Notes: generated by a model from the sequence alone, not told the origin. Positions 1 through 9,662 are shown, counted from the stretch's first letter. The stretch is DNA of 64,000 nt from Desulforhopalus singaporensis (GCF_900104445.1 NZ_FNJI01000007.1:1-64000); one strand, 5' to 3'. Program-made: numbers and translations.

Positions 1-323
1 TTGATTGTGGCTCTGTTTTTATTGGCGTAAAAACTTTATACCACATCTAACAAGAGGGTTTTCCTGTTTAAATGCTATTTGGGACAAGAGTGAATCAATT
101 TATAACTATGAAAATAGTTTTCATTTTTCAGATAATTCCGTCAACAAAATCAACGAGGTGATAATATAGGAAGAGAAACATATGAAGAATCACAAAAAAA
201 TCTCATATTACTAACAAGTAATTTAATTGACTTTATTAAACCCGAAACTCTCATTATTAGTATTTTTTTATTTTTAAAAAAGGATACCTTCTCAAAACTA
301 CTTCAATGAAATCGGAGTGTGCT
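1..323. other. AT-rich left edge, no gene recognised
   Basis: Very AT-rich sequence with many stop codons in all frames. Positions 1-30 read as an open frame ending in a stop (LIVALFLLA then TAA). This could be the hydrophobic tail of a membrane-protein gene lying left of the window, but thirty bases prove nothing. No tRNA, repeat or convincing promoter was recognised, although the stretch presumably carries the promoter of the gene starting at 324. Confidence 0.4.
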
Positions 324-887
324 ATGACCGAAACTGATAATATGCAAATCACTATTCCAAGAGTTCCTTTCCCATGGGCAGTTACTCTCGTGGTAATCCT
401 TTCGCTACCACTAACCTTTTATCTTGGTAGATTTAATTTTCCTGTTTGGGTTTGTTTTATTGTTTGGGCTGAATATTTTACATTAGGCGGAACACCGAAA
501 ACCGCTAGATTAATTTTACCTTCATTACCGTTTGGAGCAATTTTCGGAGTATTATGGGTTGCAACAGCAATTTTTTATACTAACATTACAGATCACCCGC
601 AAAATTTATTTGTTGGATTGATTTTTGGTTCCTTATGGATAACGTTATTAGTTTATTTAATACCGAAGTCATCAATTTTTTCTGAGGGTATGTTGGCTGT
701 TTTTAATGGGTTGACTATTTTTCTTGCTGTTTACTTCACAAAAAGCATACCTGATATAGGACCAATGGAAAACCCATATTGGTCTATTACTAATGCATTT
801 ATATGGTCTATGGCAATGTCTTATGTCGGTTGGTTTTTTGGTTTATTAAATATATTTTTCACCTTTCCCAGAAAAGCTGAACAGTAA
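324..887 (+). CDS. Small integral membrane protein, possibly DUF1097-like
   Basis: 187 residues with five or six hydrophobic segments separated by short loops, so an inner-membrane protein. The early stretch WAEYFTLGG, followed by a hydrophobic helix, resembles the DUF1097 (YcdZ) family, which has no known function; this match is from memory and tentative. The ATG at 324 is preferred over the one at 306 because a GGAG at 314-317 sits 6 bases before it. Codon use is strongly AT-biased (many TTT, TTA, ATT), unlike every other gene in the window, which suggests horizontal acquisition. An 18-bp inverted-repeat pair follows at 914-1059. No functional partner is adjacent. Confidence 0.6.
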   Translation: MTETDNMQITIPRVPFPWAVTLVVILSLPLTFYLGRFNFPVWVCFIVWAEYFTLGGTPKTARLILPSLPFGAIFGVLWVATAIFYTNITDHPQNLFVGLIFGSLWITLLVYLIPKSSIFSEGMLAVFNGLTIFLAVYFTKSIPDIGPMENPYWSITNAFIWSMAMSYVGWFFGLLNIFFTFPRKAEQ

Positions 888-913
888 TCTATACCTGTAA
901 ATTTAAGTACTAT

Positions 914-1059
914 TTATTAATCCGGCGGGCATTTATGATTAAACTTTTCGAGATTCTTAACTACGCATCGAAACGAATGGCAAAATAACAACAAGATAGT
1001 CAAAAAATGAGTCTGAAGGCCATATCCAGGTTAAATGTATTTGCCTGCCGGATTAATAA
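914..1059. repeat. 146-bp element bounded by 18-bp inverted repeats
   Basis: Positions 914-931 (TTATTAATCCGGCGGGCA) and 1042-1059 are inverted copies of each other with a single mismatch, enclosing 110 bp that carry no open frame of note. The inner bases do not pair, so this is not one long hairpin. The layout resembles a miniature inverted-repeat element, or the recombination scar at the edge of the AT-rich island. No target-site duplication is visible on the flanks. Confidence 0.5.
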
Positions 1060-1222
1060 TGCGTTCATGAAAAAACATGACGATAGAAGCCTCCCGAGAG
1101 ATATTCAACAATACAACAGGGATCTTGCACTCCGCCTTTTACAGTCTTTATGGAAGGCAACTTAACTCAGGCACCCGATTCCTTCTGTCAAAAGATATTC
1201 ACAGCCGCTTTTCATTTTTTTT

Positions 1223-3064
1223 TCACACCGGCCCGTTGAGTATAAGCGAAAAAGCGGACCCCTCGCCGTCAACACTCTCAACCTCTACCCTTGCATCATG
1301 TGCCTGCACGATATGCTTTACAATGGCCAGGCCAAGACCGGTACCACCCAGATTGCGGCTTCTGGCCTTATCACAACGATAAAACCTCTCGAACAGCCGC
1401 GGCAGGTGCTCTTTTGCAATTCCGCAGCCGGTATCTCGTACGGTTACCTTGACGCTGCTTTCTCCTTGCCCTTCAGCATCCTTCAGGACCTCTGCTTCCA
1501 CATTGACAGTCCCACCTTTTTCACTGTGGGTTATGGCGTTGACAATAAGATTGACCAGAGCCTGTTCCATCAGGGGACCGTTCATTTTCACGTGGATGTT
1601 ATCCGCACAACGATATTGCAAAAAAACCCCGGAATCCGCAGCATTCACCCGGCAGGTCTGAACGGCCGCTTCCACGACCGGAAGCAACCGCTGTCTGGTA
1701 AATTCAATTTCACTGTCGCTCGCTTCCTGTTCGATCTTGGATAGATGGAGCAGTTCGTCGATTATACTGGTGAGCCTCCGGGACTGTTTCAGGACTATAC
1801 CCAGGAATTTCTCCGCATCTTCCCGGTTGTCAAGAGCACCGTCCAAGAGGGTCTCCACATACCCGCGAATCGAGGTGATAGGGGTGCGCAGTTCATGGGA
1901 TACGTTTGCCACAAAATCGGTCCTTATCCCCTCAAGCTTACGGATTTGGGTCACATCGTTGAGCACCGCCAGAGCGCCTACATGTTTTCCCTGACCGCTG
2001 CTAAGCGCCACCACCCTGGTCTTGATAAACCGTTCCTGACCGGTATCCTGGAAAACGATTTCCTTTTCCACCCTTTCTCCTGTTTCCAGGGTCAGGCTTA
2101 TCATCTCCTGCAGGGCGACATTTCTTCCCACCTGCTGGAGAAGCTTCCCCTCAGAACCGTTTCTGTCAACGTGGAACAACCTTGCCGCAGCGTCATTTAT
2201 GCTGATTATCCGCTCCTTGAGATCAACGGCTATCATAGCCTCGACCATCGACGAAAAAACGGTTTCCAACTGATTCCTGTGGGTAACAATATCCTTGATT
2301 TTCTCATCGAGAAGCGCAGCCATGCGGTCCATGGAGGCTGCCAGCGTCACAACTTCTTTGGAAGCGGCTCTGGGAACCATGGGCAACATTTTTTCGCTGA
2401 AATCTCCTGTTGAAAACAGCCTGGCATTTCTGGTCATCCGCTCCAGGGGGTTGCTTATGCTTTTGCAGATAAAAAGAGTCGCCAGGCCGGCCAAGACGAT
2501 TACGGCAATGGAACCGAAAAGAATACGCAGCCGTATATGGGCAAAGGTCCGGTCAAGGGAGGCGACCGAAACCGAAGTTCTCACGACATACCCGTTCCCG
2601 GCCTCCTTATTCTCTCCCGCGCCAATCCTTATCGTACTGTGAAGCGGAAGCGCCACATAAATGAGATTTTCCCCCAGGGTCCGACTATACCTTCTCGACT
2701 TGCCGACACTCCCGGCAAAAGCCTTTTCTATCTCCTGGCGGTGGCGGTGATTATCCATTTTTCCAGGGTCTTCATTGGAATCGGCAAGCACCTTCCCCGT
2801 GGAATCGATAACGGTGATGCGTGTGCCGGTGTCCCTTCCCAGAGCAATACAATAGTCCCGCAATCCGCCGGACCGTTCACTATTTACCAGTTCATATATT
2901 TGCTGGCTTATCAGCCGTCCCCTCGCCTCAAGATCAGATTCGGTCTGCTGGAGATAGAATTCATAGAGGATGGTCGACCCGTACCAGCCGACCGCGGCAA
3001 TTCCCAGGAGAATGATCAGCACGCTTGTCGGAAATATCTGCCAGATGAGTTTTACCGGTTTCAT
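1223..3064 (-). CDS. phoR: Phosphate-regulon sensor histidine kinase PhoR
   Basis: 613 residues. A transmembrane helix (about 11-31), a periplasmic sensor region (about 35-175), a second helix (about 182-201) and a HAMP linker are followed by a PAS domain (about 262-375). The HisKA domain has phospho-acceptor His390 in NVSHELRTP, and the ATPase domain shows RDTGCGI and GTGLGLAIVKH. The full-length periplasmic sensor plus HAMP plus PAS arrangement is typical of non-enteric PhoR. The start overlaps the phoB stop by 4 bases (ATGA), so the two are translationally coupled. Assignment as PhoR, not another kinase, rests on pairing with PhoB and divergence from phoU-pst. PhoR phosphorylates PhoB when phosphate is low and is restrained by PstSCAB and PhoU. 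Confidence 0.9.
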   Translation of the reverse strand: MKPVKLIWQIFPTSVLIILLGIAAVGWYGSTILYEFYLQQTESDLEARGRLISQQIYELVNSERSGGLRDYCIALGRDTGTRITVIDSTGKVLADSNEDPGKMDNHRHRQEIEKAFAGSVGKSRRYSRTLGENLIYVALPLHSTIRIGAGENKEAGNGYVVRTSVSVASLDRTFAHIRLRILFGSIAVIVLAGLATLFICKSISNPLERMTRNARLFSTGDFSEKMLPMVPRAASKEVVTLAASMDRMAALLDEKIKDIVTHRNQLETVFSSMVEAMIAVDLKERIISINDAAARLFHVDRNGSEGKLLQQVGRNVALQEMISLTLETGERVEKEIVFQDTGQERFIKTRVVALSSGQGKHVGALAVLNDVTQIRKLEGIRTDFVANVSHELRTPITSIRGYVETLLDGALDNREDAEKFLGIVLKQSRRLTSIIDELLHLSKIEQEASDSEIEFTRQRLLPVVEAAVQTCRVNAADSGVFLQYRCADNIHVKMNGPLMEQALVNLIVNAITHSEKGGTVNVEAEVLKDAEGQGESSVKVTVRDTGCGIAKEHLPRLFERFYRCDKARSRNLGGTGLGLAIVKHIVQAHDARVEVESVDGEGSAFSLILNGPV

Positions 3065-3792
3065 GAAGACACCTGCTGCTTACCGGAAGTTGTGTCATAA
3101 CGGTAGCCGATACCTCTTACCGTCTCGATCAGTTTGCCATACTTGCCCATCTTCTTGCGTAACCCGAAAATCTGTACATCAATTGCCCGGGGGGTAATGA
3201 GGAAATCGTATCCCCGGACGGCATCGATAATCTGCTGACGGGAAAAGACCCATCCAGGCTTTTCCGCGAGCAGGGTGAGAATCGAAAATTCGGTGGCGGT
3301 CAGCTGCAAATGGTTGTCGTTGAGTTTTACTTCATGGCGCCGTTTGTCTATCTGCAGCGCATCGATCTTGATCAGCGACCTCGAGCTTTTGTCCTCATCA
3401 TCCCTGGCTGCGGCGTATCTTTTGAGCACCGCCTTTATCCGGGCAATGAGAATCTTTGGACTAAACGGCTTGGTAATATAGTCATCGGCACCGTATTCAA
3501 ACCCGGCAACCACGTCCTGCTCTTCCCCTTTCGCCGTCAACATGATAACAGGAATAACCTTTTTCCTGACCGCTTCCGCTTCCCTGATTGCTCCACACAC
3601 TTCAAGTCCGCTCATCTTAGGCAACATTAAATCGAGCAGAATACAGTCGACCTCTTCTTTATCCAGCAGCTTTAGCGCCTCTTCTCCATTGTCGGCACAA
3701 CAGACATGAAAGCCGGCCCGGATGAGATTATAACTGACCAGCTGCTGAATATCCGCGTCATCTTCTACGACAAGCACATTAACTTTTGCCAT
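3061..3792 (-). CDS. phoB: Phosphate-regulon response regulator PhoB (OmpR family)
   Basis: 243 residues. The receiver domain has VVEDD near the N-terminus, the phospho-acceptor Asp in CILLDLMLPKMSG and the conserved Lys in YITKPFSP. A C-terminal winged-helix DNA-binding domain ends in RGIGYRYD. The start at 3792 (MAKVNVLVVEDD) is chosen because the receiver fold begins there; an upstream in-frame ATG at 3822 would add ten residues atypical of the family. It lies directly upstream of phoR with a 4-base overlap. It is transcribed divergently from phoU-pst across a 284-bp intergenic region holding three 11-bp-phased CTAAT-like repeats that it may bind. Confidence 0.92.
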   Translation of the reverse strand: MAKVNVLVVEDDADIQQLVSYNLIRAGFHVCCADNGEEALKLLDKEEVDCILLDLMLPKMSGLEVCGAIREAEAVRKKVIPVIMLTAKGEEQDVVAGFEYGADDYITKPFSPKILIARIKAVLKRYAAARDDEDKSSRSLIKIDALQIDKRRHEVKLNDNHLQLTATEFSILTLLAEKPGWVFSRQQIIDAVRGYDFLITPRAIDVQIFGLRKKMGKYGKLIETVRGIGYRYDTTSGKQQVSS

Positions 3793-3948
3793 ATTCTTTA
3801 ACCAAAAAACTGAGTTCAACAACCCTTACCTGCCAATCTGCCACGCCGCTGTCTTTCCCGGCTTGTTCCTGAAAGCCAACGGCATGGATCTGTTCTGCGC
3901 CATATCCTGTTCCATTTTTAATCCGGACGCAACCCCTCTAAAGTTGTT

Positions 3949-3975
3949 CTAACCATATCTTAATATTCATCTAAT
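3949..3975 (+). promoter_or_regulatory. Candidate Pho box (three repeats at 11-bp phase)
   Basis: CTAAC (3949), TTAAT (3960) and CTAAT (3971) recur with starts exactly 11 bp apart. PhoB binds tandem repeats with 11-bp periodicity, although the enteric half-site is TGTCA. The array lies between divergent phoB (start 3792) and phoU (start 4077), about 100 bp from the phoU start codon. Spacing and location are observed; PhoB binding is inferred. Confidence 0.5.
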
Positions 3976-4076
3976 CAAGTAATAACAAACGACCTCTATT
4001 GTTGCCATGCTCCATTAACGGAAGATCTGAAACTTATAAAACAGATGCACGCCAGACGGGCAGAGGTTCAACACAG

Positions 4077-4736
4077 ATGAAACATCATTTTACTTTTCAT
4101 AACGAGCTGGAAAAACTGAACAAAAAAATACTCAGGCTCAGCACCATGGTCGAGGAACGGGTACGGTCCGCAGCCATGGTCATCGATACCCGGGACCAGG
4201 ACATGGTGCACAAGATAATTGTCACCGACTATGAAATAGACGAGATGGAAATCGAGATCGAAGAGGACTGTCTGAAGATACTCGCCCTCCATCAACCGGT
4301 AGCAACCGACCTGCGCTTTCTGGTTGCAGTCATCAAAATAAACAACGAAATGGAGAGGATAGCCGACATGGCGGTGAGCATAGCCATGCGGGTCGACAAC
4401 ATCTCCAAATTCAATCACCAGCAGGCGGTTTCATACAACTTCGCGCCAATGATCGAAAAGGTTCTGAAGATGTTGAAAAATTCGATCGACGCCCTGGTCA
4501 ATCACGACGCCACCCTGGCCAAATCGATCTTTATCGACGACGACTTCGTCGATCATGAGCGCAACAAGTGCTATGAGGAAACTAAAAAGCGAATCATGTC
4601 CGACTGTAATCATCCCGGCTTCCACATCAATACCTATCTGCTGGCAAGACACCTGGAACGCATTGCCGACCGGGCCGTCAACATAGCGGAAGAAGTCATC
4701 TATTTCGTTGAGGGAAACATCACCCGCTTCCATTAA
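4077..4736 (+). CDS. phoU: Phosphate transport regulator PhoU
   Basis: 219 residues, the usual length. It has two repeats of a three-helix bundle carrying the family's acidic metal-binding pattern (ETDYEIDEMEIEIEED-like stretch near 55-70, and ERIADMAVSIA / ERIADRAVNIAEEV in the two halves). The ATG at 4077 is chosen because PhoU proteins begin close to the first helix and GAGG precedes it; the open frame extends 26 codons further upstream without family resemblance. PhoU is the cytoplasmic adaptor that signals phosphate sufficiency from PstSCAB to PhoR. It is the first gene of the pst operon here, unlike the terminal position in enterics, with pstC 23 bases downstream. Confidence 0.92.
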   Translation: MKHHFTFHNELEKLNKKILRLSTMVEERVRSAAMVIDTRDQDMVHKIIVTDYEIDEMEIEIEEDCLKILALHQPVATDLRFLVAVIKINNEMERIADMAVSIAMRVDNISKFNHQQAVSYNFAPMIEKVLKMLKNSIDALVNHDATLAKSIFIDDDFVDHERNKCYEETKKRIMSDCNHPGFHINTYLLARHLERIADRAVNIAEEVIYFVEGNITRFH

Positions 4737-4759
4737 TCTCTGCCAGGTACAGTCAATCC

Positions 4760-6151
4760 ATGTCCATTTATTCCTTTACACTTCCCGTCATAGTGTTCCT
4801 GGCTCTGGCGGCGTACTTTGCCGGCTACCGCAAGGCTCTGGCGGTTGCCGGTCAAAGCGGCGGGATAAGGTCCCTGCACTCACTGCCCATGCACTACGGG
4901 TTGGTTGCGGCGATGGCCAGCGCACTGCCGGCAATCACCCTGTTAGCCGGCTGGCACCTGGCCGAGGACAAAGTGATCACGGCGATCATTACCGGAGAGT
5001 TGCCGAAGCAACTGGCGCAGCTCCCTGCCAGCGAATTATCCCTGGTCCTGAACGAGATAAAGAATATAGCTTTTGGAGGATTCTCCGCAGCAACCTCGTC
5101 CCCGGCCATCCAGGATGCTGCCGTTCGATATGTGGAGCTGGAGCGGACCTTCAGGACCATCATCACGGTGGGGATAGTTGCGGCAGCGTCGGTGCCGCCT
5201 GTTTTTATCCTGAAAAAGATATCACCTACCCTGAGGGCAAGAAACCTGATGGAAAAAGCTTTAATGGTTTTTCTTGTGGGCTGCTCCACGGTGGCGATAC
5301 TGACGACCCTTGGCATCGTTCTTTCAGTGCTTTTTGAGGCGTTGCGTTTTTTTCAGGCCATTCCTCTCGTCGATTTCATCTTCGGACTGCAATGGAGCCC
5401 CCAGACAGCGATCAGAGCTGACCAGGCAGGTTCTTCCGGGGCGTTTGGCGCGGTTCCGGTTTTTGCCGGGACAATCCTTATCGCAACTATTGCGATGTCA
5501 GTGGCGATCCCGGTCGGACTGCTCGCAGCGATCTACCTCTCGGAGTACGCGAGTCCAAGATTTCGCACCTGGACCAAACCCGTTCTCGAGATTCTTGCCG
5601 GAATCCCAACCGTTGTATACGGCTTTTTCGCCGCCCTCACCGTGGCACCGCTTATTCGCGATGCAGGCAGCGTCGTTGGATTGGCAGTCTCCTCTGAAAG
5701 TGCCCTGGCTGCAGGTCTGGTTATGGGAATCATGATAATTCCCTTTGTTTCATCGCTTTCCGACGACGTCATCCATGCGGTGCCTCAGACCATGAGAGAC
5801 GGTTCGCTGGGGCTTGGGGCGACTCGGTTCGAGACCATCCGTTACGTGATCCTGCCGGCGGCCCTGCCCGGAATCGTCGGCTCCATCCTGCTCGCCGTCT
5901 CAAGAGCTATCGGTGAGACCATGATCGTGGTTATGGCGGCCGGCTTATCTGCAAATCTTTCGTTCAACCCCCTCACCGCGGTAACCACCGTGACGGTACA
6001 GATCGTAACGCTGCTGGTGGGAGATCAGGAGTTCGACAGTCCAAAAACGCTCGCCGCCTTCGCCCTCGGCCTGCTGCTGTTTGTATTTACCCTGGTTTTA
6101 AACTTCATAGCCCTGCGCGTTGTACGAAAGTACCGGGAACAATATGAATAG
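4760..6151 (+). CDS. pstC: Phosphate ABC transporter permease PstC
   Basis: 463 residues, longer than the roughly 320-residue enteric protein because of an N-terminal extension. The extension has one helix at the start (SFTLPVIVFLALAAYFAG), a further helix near 50-65 and a soluble stretch before the core permease. The core has six helices and the EAA loop that docks on PstB (near DGSLGLGATRFETIRYVILP). The extended form is common outside enterics. PstC and PstA form the inner-membrane channel of the high-affinity phosphate importer. It sits between phoU and pstA and is presumably cotranscribed with them; the family assignment is secure. Confidence 0.9.
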   Translation: MSIYSFTLPVIVFLALAAYFAGYRKALAVAGQSGGIRSLHSLPMHYGLVAAMASALPAITLLAGWHLAEDKVITAIITGELPKQLAQLPASELSLVLNEIKNIAFGGFSAATSSPAIQDAAVRYVELERTFRTIITVGIVAAASVPPVFILKKISPTLRARNLMEKALMVFLVGCSTVAILTTLGIVLSVLFEALRFFQAIPLVDFIFGLQWSPQTAIRADQAGSSGAFGAVPVFAGTILIATIAMSVAIPVGLLAAIYLSEYASPRFRTWTKPVLEILAGIPTVVYGFFAALTVAPLIRDAGSVVGLAVSSESALAAGLVMGIMIIPFVSSLSDDVIHAVPQTMRDGSLGLGATRFETIRYVILPAALPGIVGSILLAVSRAIGETMIVVMAAGLSANLSFNPLTAVTTVTVQIVTLLVGDQEFDSPKTLAAFALGLLLFVFTLVLNFIALRVVRKYREQYE

Positions 6152-6196
6152 ACAAAACAAGAAACTCCATTTTTACCTGTATATACACGAGATCTC

Positions 6197-7474
6197 ATGA
6201 ACAACACCGCGACTACCAACAATGACCTCCTGGCCCCTTCCAAAAGGCTTGTAAAAAGATACCGGGCCGAGAAACGGTTTCGAAGGTGCGGCATTGCGGC
6301 GATCACCCTCTCGCTCGCCTTTGTCTTTTTCCTTTTCTTTACCATTTTCTCAGACGGCATCTCCGCCTTCAAACAGACCTGGATCGAGCTCAAAGTAGAA
6401 TTTTCAAACGATCTTTTCGCCAACGAAAACCTCGCCGCCGCAGATTACCCCGGCCTTGTGAAAAGATCGCTGCGGACCATGTTCGCCGAAGTCAAAAGCC
6501 GAAAAGATAAAAAACTGCTCTACGGTCTCGTCAGCCCCGCCGCGGCATACAAACTCCAGGATATGGTTGAAGCTGACCCGAAAATTATCGGCACCGTGCA
6601 AGAAGTGTGGGTACTGGCGGATGACGACGTCGATATGCTGATGAAAAAAAAGATCGACAGAACAGTTCCGGAATCGAACAGGCGCATCCGTGACATCCAG
6701 CTTGAATGGATCGACAAGCTGGTGGCCCAAGGCAGGCTCACAACAAATTTCAACCGGACCTTCTTTACTTCCGGGGATTCCAGGGAACCGGAACTGGCCG
6801 GTATCCGGGGAGCGATAAAAGGGTCTTTTTTCACCTTGCTGATCACCCTCGCCCTTTCGTTTCCTATCGGTGTTGCGGCAGCGGTTTATCTTGAGGAATT
6901 TGCCCCAAGCAATCACTGGACCGACCTGATTGAGATCAACATCAACAATCTGGCGGCGGTGCCGTCGATAATTTTCGGTCTTCTGGGCCTTGCGATTTTT
7001 ATCAACTTCTGGGGGCTGCCCCGCTCGACTCCCATTGTCGGCGGTCTGGTGCTGACCCTTATGACCCTGCCGACCATTATCATTGCCGGCAGGGCCTCGC
7101 TGAAATCGGTGCCCCCGTCGATCAGGGAAGCGGCGCTCGGGGTAGGCGCCTCAAAGGTGCAGACGGTGCTCCACCATGTCCTGCCCCTTGCCATGCCGGG
7201 AATGCTCACAGGCACCATTATCGGCATGGCCCAGGCCCTGGGGGAGACCGCTCCGCTGCTGATGATAGGCATGGTCGCCTTTATCGTAGATATACCGGGA
7301 ACCTTCAGCGACCCGGCAGCGGTGTTGCCGGTGCAGATCTACCTCTGGGCGGACAACCCTGAACGGGCGTTTACCGAAAAGACTTCCGCCGCCATCATGG
7401 TCCTTCTTGCGTTTCTCATTGTCATGAATGGTCTTGCGGTCCTGCTTCGTAAGAAATTTGAAATCAAATGGTAA
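6197..7474 (+). CDS. pstA: Phosphate ABC transporter permease PstA
   Basis: 425 residues. One N-terminal helix (near 34-55) and a soluble domain of about 140 residues precede the canonical permease core. The core begins near residue 205 and contains the EAA loop (SIREAALGVGASKVQTVLHHVLP). The signature region VYLEEFAP is typical of PstA. The soluble insertion makes it longer than enteric PstA (296 residues) and matches the extended PstC beside it; the pair occurs together in many Proteobacteria. It lies 45 bases after pstC. Together they form the phosphate channel fed by PstS and powered by PstB. Confidence 0.9.
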   Translation: MNNTATTNNDLLAPSKRLVKRYRAEKRFRRCGIAAITLSLAFVFFLFFTIFSDGISAFKQTWIELKVEFSNDLFANENLAAADYPGLVKRSLRTMFAEVKSRKDKKLLYGLVSPAAAYKLQDMVEADPKIIGTVQEVWVLADDDVDMLMKKKIDRTVPESNRRIRDIQLEWIDKLVAQGRLTTNFNRTFFTSGDSREPELAGIRGAIKGSFFTLLITLALSFPIGVAAAVYLEEFAPSNHWTDLIEININNLAAVPSIIFGLLGLAIFINFWGLPRSTPIVGGLVLTLMTLPTIIIAGRASLKSVPPSIREAALGVGASKVQTVLHHVLPLAMPGMLTGTIIGMAQALGETAPLLMIGMVAFIVDIPGTFSDPAAVLPVQIYLWADNPERAFTEKTSAAIMVLLAFLIVMNGLAVLLRKKFEIKW

Positions 7475-7555
7475 CCCAATCCTAATATTAACCTGTTCTA
7501 ATTGACTCGTTTACATTTTCACAAAGTATAACCACACAACAACCAGGAGATCTAA

Positions 7556-8599
7556 ATGAAAGTAAAAGCACTACTTGCAGCAAGCGCATTGAGCCTTGCA
7601 ATGACCACCCAGGCGATGGCCGCCCGTGACTACATTTCCATTGTCGGCTCATCCACAGTCTACCCTTTTGCAACCGTAGTCGCCGAGCAGTACGGCAGGA
7701 CCAGCGGCGCCAAAACCCCGAAAATCGAGTCGACCGGATCGGGCGGCGGGTTCAAGCTGTTCTGCGGCGGTGTTGGCGTCGATCATCCGGATATCACCAA
7801 CGCCTCCCGAGCGATCAAGAGCAGTGAGATCGCAACATGTGCCGAAAACGGAGTAAAGGATATCGTCGAGGTTAAAATCGGCTATGACGGGATCGTTCTT
7901 GCCACCTCCAAAAAAACCGCGCCGCTCAAGCTGACTAGAAAAGACATCTTCCTGGCACTGGCCAAAGAGGTGCCGGACCCGGACCACAGCAACAAACTGA
8001 TACCCAACCCCTACAAGACCTGGAAGGATGTCAACCCGGCACTCCCCGACAACAGGATTGAGGTGCTCGGACCTCCTCCCACTTCCGGTACCCGCGATGC
8101 ATTTGTCGAGCTTGCCATGGAAGGAGGCGCCAAGACCTTCGACTTCATCAAGGACATGAAAAAGACCGACAAGAAGATGTACAAGAAGATCTGCCACACC
8201 ATTCGTGAAGACGGTGCCTATGTTGAGGCGGGGGAAAATGACAACCTTATCGTCCAGAAGCTGCAGGCGAACCCGGTTGCCGCAGGTATCTTCGGCTATT
8301 CCTTTCTCGACCAGAACAGCGACGTCATCCAGGGCTCCTACATCGAAGGAAACGAGCCGACGTTCGAGGCCATCGCCGACGGCTCCTACCCTGTTTCGCG
8401 TCCGCTCTTTTTCTACGTCAAAAAAGCGCACGTTGACGTGATTCCAGGGATGAAGGGCTATCTTGCCGAATTTACCAGCAACAAGGCATGGGGGGATGAC
8501 GGCTATCTCGCCGACAAGGGACTTATTCCCATGCCTGTTAAAGAACGAGACGAGTACGCAGCCAGGGTTGCCGAACTCCAGACAATCGACATGGAATAA
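7556..8599 (+). CDS. pstS: Periplasmic phosphate-binding protein PstS
   Basis: 347 residues. A Sec signal peptide of about 22 residues ends in AMA before [15 protein letters not shown]. The phosphate-ligand segments are recognisable: GSSTVYP near the N-terminus, [12 protein letters not shown] (about 61-72) and PTSGTRDAF. The start codon follows CAGGAG. The protein captures periplasmic phosphate and delivers it to PstCA. It is placed after the permease genes, not first as in E. coli. A strong hairpin at 8634-8670 separates it from pstB, which would favour more PstS than PstB transcript. Confidence 0.92.
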   Translation: MKVKALLAASALSLAMTTQAMAARDYISIVGSSTVYPFATVVAEQYGRTSGAKTPKIESTGSGGGFKLFCGGVGVDHPDITNASRAIKSSEIATCAENGVKDIVEVKIGYDGIVLATSKKTAPLKLTRKDIFLALAKEVPDPDHSNKLIPNPYKTWKDVNPALPDNRIEVLGPPPTSGTRDAFVELAMEGGAKTFDFIKDMKKTDKKMYKKICHTIREDGAYVEAGENDNLIVQKLQANPVAAGIFGYSFLDQNSDVIQGSYIEGNEPTFEAIADGSYPVSRPLFFYVKKAHVDVIPGMKGYLAEFTSNKAWGDDGYLADKGLIPMPVKERDEYAARVAELQTIDME

Positions 8600-8633
8600 G
8601 CACCATACGAGAAGAACCTAACCTGATCGGTGC

Positions 8634-8670
8634 GGACAGGGCTGGGGGGATTTTCCCCGCAGCCCTGTCC
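8634..8670 (+). terminator. Hairpin between pstS and pstB
   Basis: GGACAGGGCTG (8634-8644) pairs perfectly with CAGCCCTGTCC (8660-8670). The inner GGGG/CCCC adds to the stem and leaves an ATTTT loop. No T-run follows, so it is more likely an mRNA stabiliser or partial attenuator protecting the pstS message than a full terminator. The downstream pstB has no promoter I can recognise. Confidence 0.6.
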
Positions 8671-8706
8671 CGCCTTGCAACAAGCAGAATAAGTCAAAGG
8701 AAGAAC

Positions 8707-9591
8707 ATGGAAACCGCAACCAGTGCCCTCACGCCCTCCTTTCCCGTCATGATCGGCAATCAAGCCGAATCGGTTATGGAAGACAGTGACGCAAAGGAGA
8801 CCGCCCGAAATACCGTCGGCACCCCTTTTGTCGACGCCCCGCGAATGACCTGCAGAAACGTCGATGTTTTCTACGACGAAAAACAGGCCATCCGCAATGT
8901 CAGCATCGACGTAGACCAGAATGAAGTTCTGGCAATGATCGGTCCGTCGGGATGCGGCAAGTCAACTTTTCTCAGATGCCTCAACAGGATGAACGACACC
9001 GTGTCCAGCTGTCGGGTTACCGGCAGTATTCTTCTTGACGGCACCGATATCTATCATCCGTCCGTCGACGTGGTGCCCCTGCGGGCAAAAGTCGGTATGG
9101 TCTTCCAGAAGCCCAATCCTTTTCCCAAATCGATCTATGACAACATCGCCTACGGTCCGCGAATTCACGGCTTGACGCAAAACAGGTCCGAACTTGATGA
9201 AATTGTCGAGACCTCACTGAAAAAAGCGGGGCTATGGAAAGAAGTAAGGGACAGGCTGAACGACCCGGGTACCAGTCTTTCCGGGGGACAGCAGCAGCGT
9301 CTTTGTATTGCAAGGGCCATTGCCATCAGTCCGGAGGTGATTCTCATGGACGAACCGTGTTCGGCGCTTGACCCGATCGCCACGGCAATCGTTGAAGAAT
9401 TAATTGCCGAGCTTCGCACCCAGTTTTCCATCGTTGTGGTAACCCACGCCATGCAGCAGGCGGCGCGGATCAGTCAGCGCACCGCCTATTTTCACCTGGG
9501 CAATCTCATTGAGGTCGGTGCCACCGAGAAAATCTTCACCAACCCCCTGCACCAGCTGACCGAAGATTACATCACCGGCCGCTTCGGCTGA
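8707..9591 (+). CDS. pstB: Phosphate ABC transporter ATPase PstB
   Basis: 294 residues. Walker A is GPSGCGKST, the Q-loop region FQKPNPFP is diagnostic of PstB, the signature is LSGGQQQR, Walker B is VILMDEP and the H-loop is VVTHAMQ. An N-terminal tail of about 45 residues before the ATPase core is longer than in E. coli (257 residues). The start at 8707 is supported by AAAGGAAG six bases upstream, although internal ATGs could give a shorter protein. It energises PstCA and is the last gene of phoU-pstC-pstA-pstS-pstB. Confidence 0.92.
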   Translation: METATSALTPSFPVMIGNQAESVMEDSDAKETARNTVGTPFVDAPRMTCRNVDVFYDEKQAIRNVSIDVDQNEVLAMIGPSGCGKSTFLRCLNRMNDTVSSCRVTGSILLDGTDIYHPSVDVVPLRAKVGMVFQKPNPFPKSIYDNIAYGPRIHGLTQNRSELDEIVETSLKKAGLWKEVRDRLNDPGTSLSGGQQQRLCIARAIAISPEVILMDEPCSALDPIATAIVEELIAELRTQFSIVVVTHAMQQAARISQRTAYFHLGNLIEVGATEKIFTNPLHQLTEDYITGRFG

Positions 9592-9633
9592 GTGTATGCA
9601 ATTTACGGCCGGCACCGCAGAACGACAATACAA

Positions 9634-9662
9634 GGACGTTTCACCCGGCGGGTGAAACGTCC
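9634..9662. terminator. Hairpin between convergent pstB and cytochrome gene
   Basis: GGACGTTTCACCC (9634-9646) and GGGTGAAACGTCC (9650-9662) form a perfect 13-bp stem with a 3-base loop. It lies between the stops of two convergent genes. Neither side has a clean T-run, so it may act as a bidirectional barrier or 3' stabiliser and not as a classical intrinsic terminator. Confidence 0.6.

Noticed and set aside
914-1059. Integron attC site after the AT-rich gene
   Set aside because: The outer ends lack the RYYYAAC/GTTRRRY core sites, and no integrase is in view.
1745-2413. Plus-strand open frame opposite phoR, and the many similar long frames opposite other genes
   Set aside because: They lack ribosome sites and family resemblance and lie wholly opposite clear genes; they are by-products of codon bias.
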